Below, piece after piece: positions 1 through 6,239 of a stretch of 20,350 bases of DNA (the stretch's first letter is position 1; each line of letters starts with the position of its first letter). The notes under the pieces were generated by a model. The model worked only from the letters and a program-made list of their open reading frames with translations, made no database searches and was not told where the DNA came from. The DNA lies in the NCBI GenBank assembly GCA_937900975.1, contig CALCPC010000183.1, positions 1 to 20,350 on the forward strand. Direction: 5' to 3'. Source of the stretch: an uncultured Paracoccaceae bacterium (GTDB lineage Bacteria > Pseudomonadota > Alphaproteobacteria > Rhodobacterales > Rhodobacteraceae). A program made the translations under genes and the position numbers.

Positions 1-80
1 GCCATGATATGGCCGAGACAACTCAGGCGGTGCGGCTATGGCGCGCACTCCACCCCGGAGCGGCAGGGAGACAGCGATGA
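1..80 (+). CDS. folP: Dihydropteroate synthase, C-terminal end (partial)
   Basis: Only the last 25 codons and the stop are in the window. Reading from base 3 gives [16 protein letters not shown] followed by a short tail and TGA at 78-80. The HD-x-x-ET-x-x-A pattern is the end of the dihydropteroate synthase barrel, where RVHDV-x-ET precedes the last helix. The enzyme condenses p-aminobenzoate with dihydropterin pyrophosphate in cytoplasmic folate synthesis. The stop overlaps the glmM start as ATGA (77-80), which suggests translational coupling, and a folP–glmM operon is common in bacteria. The call rests on a short tail plus gene order, so it is probable rather than certain. Confidence 0.72.
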   Translation, partial: HDMAETTQAVRLWRALHPGAAGRQR

Positions 81-1426
81 CACGGGCGTATTTCGGCACC
101 GATGGGATCCGTGGGCGGGCCAACACGCATCCGATGACGGCGGAACTCGCACTCCGCCTCGGGGCTGCGGTTGGTCGCTACTTTGCCCAAGGGGCCGCGC
201 CGGGCCACCGGGTCGTGATCGGCAAGGACACGCGCCGCTCCGGCTATATGCTAGAGAACGCGCTGACGGCTGGGCTAACCTCGGTCGGGGCGAATGTCCT
301 TTTGCTGGGCCCCGTGCCAACGCCGGCTGTGGGGATGCTGACCCGGTCGATGCGCGCCGCTCTCGGCGTCATGCTCTCAGCCTCGCACAACCCTTATCAC
401 GACAACGGGATTAAGTTTTTCGGCCCCGACGGCTTTAAGCTCTCGGACGCGGCGGAGGCGGATATCGAGGCCTTGCTCGATGAATTGCCGGCCCTGGCCC
501 CGCCCGAGGAGATTGGGCGCGCAACGCGGATCGAGGGTGACCGCGCACGGTATGTCGAGATTGCCAAACGCACGCTGCCGGGCGACCAGCGGCTTTCCGG
601 CCTGAAAATCGTTGTCGATTGCGCACATGGTGCGGCCTACAAAACCGCGCCAGAAGTGTTGTGGGAGTTGGGGGCGGAGGTCATTTCCATCGGCGTCTCG
701 CCCGACGGGTACAACATCAACCGCGATTGCGGGTCCACCGATACCGCCGCGGCCGCGGCCCGGGTGGTGGCGGAGGGCGCGGACCTGGGGATCGCGCTCG
801 ACGGAGATGCGGACCGGGTGATGATCTTGGACGAGACCGGGACGGTTTGCGACGGCGATCAACTGATGGCTCTTATCGCGGGGCTTTGGGCCGACCAGGG
901 GCGGCTGAGCGCTGGGACATTGGTCGCCACCGTGATGTCGAATTTGGGGCTTGAGCGGTATCTTTCGGGGCGCGGTCTGACGCTGCGGCGAACCCAGGTC
1001 GGCGACCGCTATGTGGTGGAGGCGATGCGCAAGGGTGGTTTCAACCTGGGGGGGGAGCAGTCGGGCCACATTGTGATGACCGATTACGTGACCACCGGCG
1101 ACGGTCTTATCGCGGCGCTGCAGTTTTTGTCGGCAATGGTTGCGACAGGGCAGCCGGCCAGTGCACTTTCCCGAACCTTCCAACCGGTGCCGCAGCTTTT
1201 GAAAAACGTGCGCTACGACCGCAACCGCCGCCCGCTGGAAAGCGACAGCGTCCGGGCGGCGATCGAGGCGGCGGAGGCTGAACTTGCCGCGAGTGGGCGG
1301 CTTCTAATCCGTAAATCCGGCACCGAGCCGCTGATCCGCGTGATGGGCGAAGCCGAGGATGAGGCGCTTTTGGCCAAGGTGGTCGAGGGATTGGCAGACG
1401 ATATCGCCCGCGCCGGGGCTGGGTGA
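77..1426 (+). CDS. glmM: Phosphoglucosamine mutase
   Basis: The enzyme converts glucosamine-6-phosphate to glucosamine-1-phosphate in the cytoplasm, a step toward UDP-GlcNAc for peptidoglycan and LPS. The protein has 449 residues, close to the 445 of E. coli GlmM. Visible signatures are the N-terminal YFGTDGIRG, the phosphoserine loop SASHNP (101-106, catalytic Ser103), the metal-binding DGDADR (242-247), the sugar-binding GEQSGH (326-331) and the phosphate-binding RKSGTEP (412-418). All key residues are present. The ATG at 77 is preferred over upstream in-frame codons because it gives the family N-terminus, has a purine-rich GGGAGA a few bases upstream, and overlaps the folP stop as ATGA. 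Activity in this family requires phosphorylation of the active-site serine. Confidence 0.97.
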   Translation: MTRAYFGTDGIRGRANTHPMTAELALRLGAAVGRYFAQGAAPGHRVVIGKDTRRSGYMLENALTAGLTSVGANVLLLGPVPTPAVGMLTRSMRAALGVMLSASHNPYHDNGIKFFGPDGFKLSDAAEADIEALLDELPALAPPEEIGRATRIEGDRARYVEIAKRTLPGDQRLSGLKIVVDCAHGAAYKTAPEVLWELGAEVISIGVSPDGYNINRDCGSTDTAAAAARVVAEGADLGIALDGDADRVMILDETGTVCDGDQLMALIAGLWADQGRLSAGTLVATVMSNLGLERYLSGRGLTLRRTQVGDRYVVEAMRKGGFNLGGEQSGHIVMTDYVTTGDGLIAALQFLSAMVATGQPASALSRTFQPVPQLLKNVRYDRNRRPLESDSVRAAIEAAEAELAASGRLLIRKSGTEPLIRVMGEAEDEALLAKVVEGLADDIARAGAG

Positions 1427-1483
1427 GGCAGACAACCCGTGCCCGGCCGCCGCGCCCCCTCGCCACGGACACGGCGCCTGGGC

Positions 1484-1512
1484 TTGCGGGGGCGCAGGTC
1501 GCAGGGTATAGG
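1484..1512 (+). promoter_or_regulatory. Candidate sigma-70 promoter of tRNA-Val
   Basis: TTGCGG (1484-1489) and TATAGG (1507-1512) are separated by 17 bases, and the -10 box lies 9 bases before the mature tRNA 5' end. Each box matches 4 of 6 consensus positions. The placement fits a short tRNA leader, but there is no experimental support. Confidence 0.45.
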
Positions 1513-1521
1513 GTCGCGCAT

Positions 1522-1596
1522 GGGTGATTAGCTCAGTGGTAGAGCGCTTCGTTCACATCGAAGATGTCGGGAGTTCGACTCTCTCATCACCCACCA
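1522..1596 (+). tRNA. tRNA-Val (anticodon CAC)
   Basis: A complete cloverleaf can be folded by eye. The acceptor stem GGGTGAT pairs perfectly with ATCACCC (1586-1592). The D arm is GCTC/GAGC. The anticodon stem CTTCG/CGAAG encloses TTCACAT, placing CAC at 1554-1556. The T arm GGGAG/CTCTC (one G-U pair) encloses TTCGACT. Discriminator A1593 is followed by an encoded CCA (1594-1596). CAC reads the valine codon GUG. No intrinsic terminator is visible downstream. There is no duplicated tRNA 3' end nearby, so no sign of use as an integration site. Confidence 0.97.
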
Positions 1597-1627
1597 ATCT
1601 GCCCAATGGTCCTTGGCTGGCCGCGCC

Positions 1628-2881
1628 CTAGGGATCCAAAAACTCATCGGGCACGTCGATATCGGCGACCAGGAAATAGATCCGCGCCGCATCTTGGTTG
1701 ATCAGGGCAAGCGCCTCGGGGTCGCGGCGGTTGATCGGATCCTCGCCGCAGCTTAGCGGGCTAACCAATTGGCGGACCTGGCGTTCCGGCGGCAAATCGG
1801 GATCGACGGTCGCGATCCAGATCACACCCGGATCAACCAAGCCATTGTCGCCGGCATGGCTGACAAAGGTCATGAACGACCGGTCGCCAACCACAAAGGG
1901 CGCGTGGCTCGACGTATAAGGATATTCGGGACAGATCGGGGGGATCGTGCTCCACCGCTCCCATCGGCCATCGTCGGTGGGGCGATAAATCGCGACATCC
2001 GCGCCTACGGTGCCGGTCACGGGATCGATCTTGACCGCAATCGCGTCGTCCCCGTTCAGCTCCGGCGCGGCAAACGGAAACGCGAAACTGCGACTGACGC
2101 CATCGTCAAAAAACCGCGTGAAAACGCCTGTTTCGGCGTCCAGCGCGACGACGTTGCGGGATTGCGGCGCCATTTCCGTCAAAAGCAGCCGGCGCCCGTC
2201 GCGCATCCAGCGCCCGCTGGCCAGGCCGAGGGGGATATCGACATCGCGTGGATTGCGCGGCCGATCCACGCGATAGCCATAAATTTTGGGCCCGCTGTCG
2301 CGCACCTCATAATGGGTCTTGGGAACCCGGGCGCTTGGGTTGCGGCGTGGGTCCTTGGCCATAAATCCAACACTGTCAGCGACTTGCGAAAGCTGCCAGT
2401 CGCCGGTTTGAAACCGGCTAAGCCGACACAGCGAGGGCATGGCCGTCGCCGCGTCGTTGCAGGTGAAAAACACCTCCGGTCCCCGCTGGCTTAGCGCCCA
2501 TTCCGGCCCGTTGGCATAATCGCGCACCGAGGGCGCAAGAAACGGCATCGGTGCCGCGAGATCGACCTGGACTGCGCCGGTCTCGGGGTCGACCGGCGCG
2601 ACGAAGGCAAAGCCATAGCCCTCCCGCCCCAGATCCTCTGGGGCCTCCTCCACCCATGTTGCAAGATACTCAAACGCCGTGAATTCCAAATCGCGAAGGT
2701 TGCGCTTTGGCGTCTCGGCCCGGCAATCGACGGCACCGGTCGTGGGCCCCTCAAGCGCCACACCGCAACTGACAAAAAGATAGCGCCCTTGCAGGGGTTC
2801 GGTGGCCGTTGCGGGCCCGACGGTTGCGCCAATCAAAACGGACGCGGCCCAAAGGCTGCGATTTGAAAAAGGTTTAAACAT
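1628..2881 (-). CDS. Predicted secreted protein of unknown function, possibly beta-propeller-like
   Basis: I do not recognise this family. From the ATG at 2881 the protein has 417 residues and starts with a Sec-type signal: FKPFSNRS, then the hydrophobic stretch LWAASVLIGATVG, with likely cleavage after PATA before TEPLQG. The mature part is rich in short beta-strand patterns such as VALDAETGVF and RWMRDGRRLLLTE, reminiscent of WD40-like/TolB-type propeller blades. It has several spaced cysteines (VSCGV, VDCRA, FTCND, SLCRL, PICPE, LSCGE) that could form disulfides in the periplasm. An in-frame GTG three codons upstream (2890) is an alternative start; neither has a strong ribosome binding site. 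The gene converges on the tRNA-Val gene and lies 117 bases downstream of the regulator gene on the same strand. The function is open. Confidence 0.8.
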   Translation of the reverse strand: MFKPFSNRSLWAASVLIGATVGPATATEPLQGRYLFVSCGVALEGPTTGAVDCRAETPKRNLRDLEFTAFEYLATWVEEAPEDLGREGYGFAFVAPVDPETGAVQVDLAAPMPFLAPSVRDYANGPEWALSQRGPEVFFTCNDAATAMPSLCRLSRFQTGDWQLSQVADSVGFMAKDPRRNPSARVPKTHYEVRDSGPKIYGYRVDRPRNPRDVDIPLGLASGRWMRDGRRLLLTEMAPQSRNVVALDAETGVFTRFFDDGVSRSFAFPFAAPELNGDDAIAVKIDPVTGTVGADVAIYRPTDDGRWERWSTIPPICPEYPYTSSHAPFVVGDRSFMTFVSHAGDNGLVDPGVIWIATVDPDLPPERQVRQLVSPLSCGEDPINRRDPEALALINQDAARIYFLVADIDVPDEFLDP

Positions 2882-2900
2882 TTCGCCCACTCTGAGATTC

Positions 2901-2916
2901 GTTAACAGAGGTTAAC
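2901..2916. promoter_or_regulatory. Symmetric GTTAAC pair upstream of the secreted-protein gene
   Basis: GTTAAC-AGAG-GTTAAC places two self-complementary GTTAAC hexamers 20-35 bases before the start codon of the secreted-protein gene. The TTAA cores are 6 bases apart. The alphaproteobacterial cell-cycle regulator CtrA prefers TTAA-N7-TTAA, so this is close but one base short. It may be a regulator site or chance. Confidence 0.25.
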
Positions 2917-2998
2917 CTAGCCGATGGCGGACGTGATTCGCACCGTGACGCTGGTCGCAGAGCCCAAAACCGTGGCCGATGCCGGATTAAACGGCAGT

Positions 2999-3796
2999 TT
3001 AAGTCGCCATCGCGACCAGGCTTTCCGCCACCTTGTCCGGCGTGACGACCGAGGCGCGCACCAGCGTGTCGAAGCGGCGCGTGAAAAAGCGCACCTCATC
3101 GGTCCCGGTCACCGAAACGAAGGCCTCCCCCACATAGACCGCGGCGCGCATGCGGCCAAACACCGTGAAGGGCGCGCAAAAATGCGTGGCGCCGTCGAAA
3201 AGATGCAGCCGCAGCACGGGATAGTGGATGTCGCAAAGCTCTGCGATATGGATCAGCTGGTGGCGCGCGATGTCGGGCGGCGTCGCGCGCCAGATCCCCT
3301 GCTGCCGGGCCAGTGTCGCAAGCGTCTGGATCGGCATCGCAATCTCCAGATCCATCTCGCCAAGGTCGAAACCCGACAGCACCTTCTCCTCCCCCTCTGC
3401 GCCATCGGATTGGCTGGACAGGCTCAGCATGTCGGGCAGCGTCGCGGGCACATACCGGACCTTGTGGCCCGCGGCCTCCGCGTGCCACCGCGACAGGGGG
3501 GAGCTTCCGGCCTCTGGGTCGTCGGACAGAAGCGCACTGCTGTCGGTCATCTCCTGCCGCCCTTCCCGGGCATTGTCGCGGGCCAAAAGCCAATCGACCG
3601 ACACCCCGGTCGCATCGGCGATCCGGCGCAAGGTCTCTGCGCGGGGCAGGCGGTCGCGCTTGGGGTCGCGCAGCTGGCTTAGCGCGGACCGATCAAGCCC
3701 GGTAGAGCGTAAAAAGCCCGGAATATCGTCGCCGACATCCTGAAGGACGGTCCGAAATCGGTCGCGAAAGGCGGCTGAAAGCGCGCGTCTATCCAT
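2999..3796 (-). CDS. XRE-type helix-turn-helix transcriptional regulator
   Basis: The protein has 265 residues. The N-terminal part (about 10-73) reads as a Cro/CI-type helix-turn-helix: STGLDRSALSQLRD as the first helices and PRAETLRRIADATGVSVDWLLA as the typical closing helices of this family. The remaining 190 residues are an uncharacterised domain with patterns such as LDLEIAMPIQ-like and HLFDGATHFCAPFTVFG, possibly for ligand sensing or oligomerisation. The ATG at 3796 lies directly at the divergent intergenic region shared with the fatty acid desaturase, so control of that gene and of itself is the simplest inference. Repeated ATTTACAC sequences overlap and precede its start and could be its operator. 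The ligand is unknown. Confidence 0.87.
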   Translation of the reverse strand: MDRRALSAAFRDRFRTVLQDVGDDIPGFLRSTGLDRSALSQLRDPKRDRLPRAETLRRIADATGVSVDWLLARDNAREGRQEMTDSSALLSDDPEAGSSPLSRWHAEAAGHKVRYVPATLPDMLSLSSQSDGAEGEEKVLSGFDLGEMDLEIAMPIQTLATLARQQGIWRATPPDIARHQLIHIAELCDIHYPVLRLHLFDGATHFCAPFTVFGRMRAAVYVGEAFVSVTGTDEVRFFTRRFDTLVRASVVTPDKVAESLVAMAT

Positions 3797-3822
3797 TTAC
3801 ACGATCTGTTGTAGATTTACAC
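3795..3822. promoter_or_regulatory. Direct repeat ATTTACAC, candidate regulator operator
   Basis: ATTTACAC occurs at 3795-3802 and again at 3815-3822. The 20-base start-to-start distance is about two helical turns, so both copies face the same side of the DNA. The first copy overlaps the regulator start codon. The placement suits autoregulation by the HTH protein, but binding is an inference. Confidence 0.35.
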
Positions 3823-3898
3823 ATTTTACGGAACATCATCACAAAAAAACACCGTTTGCAACGAACTTGCCAAATTGTGCAACTGCCAGAAACCCGCC

Positions 3899-3932
3899 TA
3901 ACGTCTGGATACCCCAGACTAAAAGGACGTTA
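3899..3932 (+). promoter_or_regulatory. Two alternative stem-loops in the desaturase leader
   Basis: GTCTGG (3903-3908) pairs with CCAGAC (3914-3919) around a 5-base loop. The outer TAACGTC (3899-3905) pairs perfectly with GACGTTA (3926-3932). The two stems share bases 3903-3905, so they cannot both form fully. The outer stem's 3' arm includes part of the ribosome binding site AGGA (3924-3927), 9 bases before the ATG at 3937. This could be a translational switch or simply a palindromic operator. Confidence 0.4.
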
Positions 3933-3936
3933 GCTC

Positions 3937-4839
3937 ATGTCGAAAGACGAATGGCCCACGCTTGGCCTGCTCTTGCTTTGTTATCTTGCCTTTGCCCTGA
4001 TCACGATGTTCGCCGAGGCGTTGACGATCCCGCTCGCCGTTCTTCTGCTGGCGCCGGTGATTGCGCTGCACTCTTCGCTCCAGCACGAGGTTGTGCACGG
4101 CCATCCGTTCGCGGATGCGCGGGCGAACGGCGCCCTGGTTTTCCCAGCGCTCGGGCTTTTCATCCCGTATATCCGCTTCAAAGACATCCACATCGCGCAT
4201 CACTACGACCCCAATCTGACGGACCCCTATGAGGATCCCGAGACCAATTTCCTCGATCCCGTGGTGTGGGAGACGCTGCCGGGCTGGCGACGGCGGCTTT
4301 TGGAGTTTAACAACACACTCCTTGGGCGCATGGCGCTTGGGCCGATGATCAGCCTGATCACCTTGTACACGGACGATTTTGCCGCCCTTCGGCGGGGGGA
4401 GCGGCGGGTCATCCTGGCCTACACGCTGCATGTCTTAGGGCTGCTGCCGCCGGTGCTTTGGGTCTTGGGCTGGGGTGCACTGCCGCTTTTGGCGTATGCG
4501 ATCAGCGCCTATCTTGGGTTTTCGCTTCTGAAGATCCGCACGTTTCTTGAGCATCAGGCGCATGACCGGGCTGCGGCACGCTCGGTTATCATTGAGGATC
4601 GGGGGCCGCTTGCGCTGCTTTTTCTCAACAACAACTACCATGCCGTCCATCATGCCCATCCGGGCGTGGCCTGGCACAAACTGCCTGGCCTTTTCGCCGC
4701 CCGGCGGGAGCTTTTCTTGGCGCGGAACGGGGGCTATGCCTATCGGTCTTATTGGCAGGTGATGTCGCTTTACTTTTTGGTCGCGAAAGAACCCGTCGCG
4801 CACCCGCTTTGGTCTTCCCGCCCGCCGGCAGGGGGCTAG
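3937..4839 (+). CDS. Membrane fatty acid desaturase
   Basis: This 300-residue protein belongs to the membrane di-iron desaturase/hydroxylase superfamily, which uses O2 and electrons to introduce a double bond into lipid acyl chains. Three histidine clusters supply the iron ligands: HEVVHGH (50-56), HIAHH (85-89) and HAVHHAH (235-241), with additional His206 and His209 in FLEHQAH. Hydrophobic segments lie at about 8-45, 66-78, 131-143 and 159-200, as expected for four membrane spans. The ATG at 3937 is preceded by AGGA at 3924. The gene is divergent from an XRE-type regulator and is followed after a single base by a PhnD-like gene, so those two are probably cotranslated. The exact substrate (phospholipid acyl chain, free fatty acid or another lipid) cannot be read from sequence. 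Confidence 0.9.
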   Translation: MSKDEWPTLGLLLLCYLAFALITMFAEALTIPLAVLLLAPVIALHSSLQHEVVHGHPFADARANGALVFPALGLFIPYIRFKDIHIAHHYDPNLTDPYEDPETNFLDPVVWETLPGWRRRLLEFNNTLLGRMALGPMISLITLYTDDFAALRRGERRVILAYTLHVLGLLPPVLWVLGWGALPLLAYAISAYLGFSLLKIRTFLEHQAHDRAAARSVIIEDRGPLALLFLNNNYHAVHHAHPGVAWHKLPGLFAARRELFLARNGGYAYRSYWQVMSLYFLVAKEPVAHPLWSSRPPAGG

Positions 4840-4840
4840 C

Positions 4841-5590
4841 GTGGCGGCCAGCCTTGCGATGTATGCGCGACCAGAGCTTTTGGCCGAGACGGCGGCGTTT
4901 TGGGCGCTGATCCGCGGGGCGCTGCGCACCGAAGGTGTTGCCGCGCCCAAGGACCTGACCGAGGACGGGATCGGTCTGGCGTTTTGGCAGCGGCCCGACC
5001 TCGTGCTCAGTCAGACTTGCGGCTATCCTTACCGCCGCTTTTTGAAAGGACGCGTGACCCTGATCGGAACCCCCGACTATGGTGTCCCGGGCTGCCCGCC
5101 GGGCTATTACCGCAGTGTGCTGGTGGTCGGACGGACATCGGCGCTGGCGGCCGGTCGGGCGCTTGACGGTGCGGCGCTTGCCTATAACGCCGACGACAGC
5201 CAGTCGGGCTATCACGCCGCGTTGGCCAATGCGGCGCGCCACCGGATTGCCGTCCTGCCAAGGCTGCAAACTGGGGCGCACCGGGCCTCGGCGCAAGCGG
5301 TCGCTGCCGGCCACGCGGAGGTTGCGGCGATTGATGCCGTCACTTGGACCCTGATCCTGCGCTATGACGCGTTCGCGGCGGAACTGCGCGTGATCGACCA
5401 CACCGACCCCGTCCCCGGTCTTCCCCTGATCGCCGCCGCGGGCGCGGACCGCGCCGCCACGGCCCGGGCTGTCTCGGCGGCGATCGCGGCGCTGCCTTCG
5501 CCGACACGCGCGGCCCTGTGCCTCCGCCGCCTCGTGCCGCTGACCGATGACGCCTACACCGACGCGGCTTTCGCCCGGCCAGCCGCCTGA
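4841..5590 (+). CDS. PhnD/SsuA/transferrin-like solute-binding domain protein, no signal peptide
   Basis: The 249-residue protein resembles the periplasmic-binding fold used by phosphonate (PhnD) ABC transporters. It has GIGLAFWQRPDLVLSQTCGYP near the N-terminus, the hinge-type VTLIGTPDYGVPGCPPGYYRSVLVV, and the ALAYNADDSQSGYHA loop where PhnD-type proteins contact ligand (NxxxSxSGY). There is no signal peptide or lipobox, and no ABC permease or ATPase is nearby, so it is probably cytoplasmic and not a normal transporter subunit. The GTG start at 4841 is supported by GGGGG at 4831-4835; it begins one base after the desaturase TAG, which implies translational coupling. An in-frame ATG at 4859 has a poorer upstream sequence. 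Ligand and role are unknown. Confidence 0.78.
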   Translation: MAASLAMYARPELLAETAAFWALIRGALRTEGVAAPKDLTEDGIGLAFWQRPDLVLSQTCGYPYRRFLKGRVTLIGTPDYGVPGCPPGYYRSVLVVGRTSALAAGRALDGAALAYNADDSQSGYHAALANAARHRIAVLPRLQTGAHRASAQAVAAGHAEVAAIDAVTWTLILRYDAFAAELRVIDHTDPVPGLPLIAAAGADRAATARAVSAAIAALPSPTRAALCLRRLVPLTDDAYTDAAFARPAA

Positions 5591-5674
5591 AATGCCCCCC
5601 GGGGTGCTGTGCCGACAGACACGCCGAGCCCGACGGCCAAGGCTGCGTGGGCCTGGCCGCCACGTCGCCCTTCT

Positions 5675-5783
5675 AGCGCTTTGTGAGGGCTTGAAGCCGA
5701 TAACGCGTTGAAGCCAAAGACTTCAACGCGTTGTACTGTGCCTCATGTCTCAGGTCTTTCACGAAGCGCCAGAGCATGGCGCT
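5675..5783 (+). repeat. Interspersed repeat copy 1 with two hairpins
   Basis: This is one of four related copies in the window. From AGCGCTTTGTGAGG (5675) it runs through the shared block CTTCAACGCGTT, GTGCCTCATGTCTCAGG and TTTCACGAAGCGC. It contains a perfect 12-bp inverted repeat, AACGCGTTGAAG (5702-5713) with CTTCAACGCGTT (5721-5732) around a 7-base loop. A second 7-bp stem, AGCGCCA/TGGCGCT (5765-5783), ends the unit. No T-run follows either stem. It lies 85 bases after the PhnD-like stop codon. Confidence 0.7.
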
Positions 5784-5839
5784 GGGGGGGGCCGCGCCCA
5801 GCTTGTGTCAGACCAGACAGCTATGGATCCGGACCGAAA

Positions 5840-5976
5840 CAGTTTTTGCCAAAACCCGCCGCCAGAACGGCGCTGAAGCGTATCGTGAGAACCTCAATCC
5901 AATAGCGCAGCCAGACATCGAAGATTTCAACGTGGTATGGGTGCCTGATGTCTGGGGTATTTCACAAAGTGATAAG
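5840..5976 (+). repeat. Interspersed repeat copy 2
   Basis: The core starts at AGCGTATCGTGAG (5877), 202 bases after the same point of copy 1 and in the same orientation. It shares AAGATTTCAACG, TGCCTGATGTCT and GGTATTTCACAAAG with the others. Its upstream flank CAGTTTTTGCC-AAAACCCGC (5840-5859) also matches the flank of the inverted copy after prfB, so the homology extends beyond the 100-base core. The 12-bp hairpin of copy 1 is not kept. Confidence 0.68.
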
Positions 5977-6209
5977 CCGGGCTTGGCGCGCCGCTGCTGT
6001 CCCCAGGTTTGGCCCAGTGGCGCGCGAAGTCGTTCGCGACCGCCGCCGGAACCCCTTGCCAAGGCAGAGCCTACGCGGAGCCCATAACAACCGACATTTG
6101 CGAGAGGCGCCGCGAAAACCGGTATAAAGCCTGCCGCGTCATAGCGCTGTTCGCGTTTGCGGTCGGCCGCCCTTGCGCTCGGTTTTGGGCTGGCGCCAGC
6201 GGCCGCGAC

Positions 6210-6233
6210 GGCCAGGGGCGCGGACCCCTGGCC
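6210..6233 (-). terminator. GC-rich stem-loop just after rne
   Basis: GGCCAGGGG (6210-6218) and CCCCTGGCC (6225-6233) form a perfect 9-bp stem with a 6-base loop, 7 bases past the rne stop codon. There is no T-run on the minus strand after it, so it is not a classical intrinsic terminator. It may protect the mRNA 3' end or act with Rho. Confidence 0.45.
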
Positions 6234-6239
6234 ATGGTG

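Larger units (their letters stand above)
5591..6239. other. Intergenic region of 649 bases after the PhnD-like gene
   Basis: No gene is supported here. It holds two copies of the interspersed repeat described separately (5675-5783 and 5840-5976), the perfect palindrome GCTGGCGCCAGC (6189-6200), and a GC-rich hairpin next to the rne stop. Both flanking genes converge on it. The short open frames that cross it lack ribosome binding sites and family features. Confidence 0.6.

Noticed and set aside
1522..1627. tRNA-Val as an attachment site of an integrated element
   Set aside because: No integrase gene and no second copy of the tRNA 3' end were found in the window.
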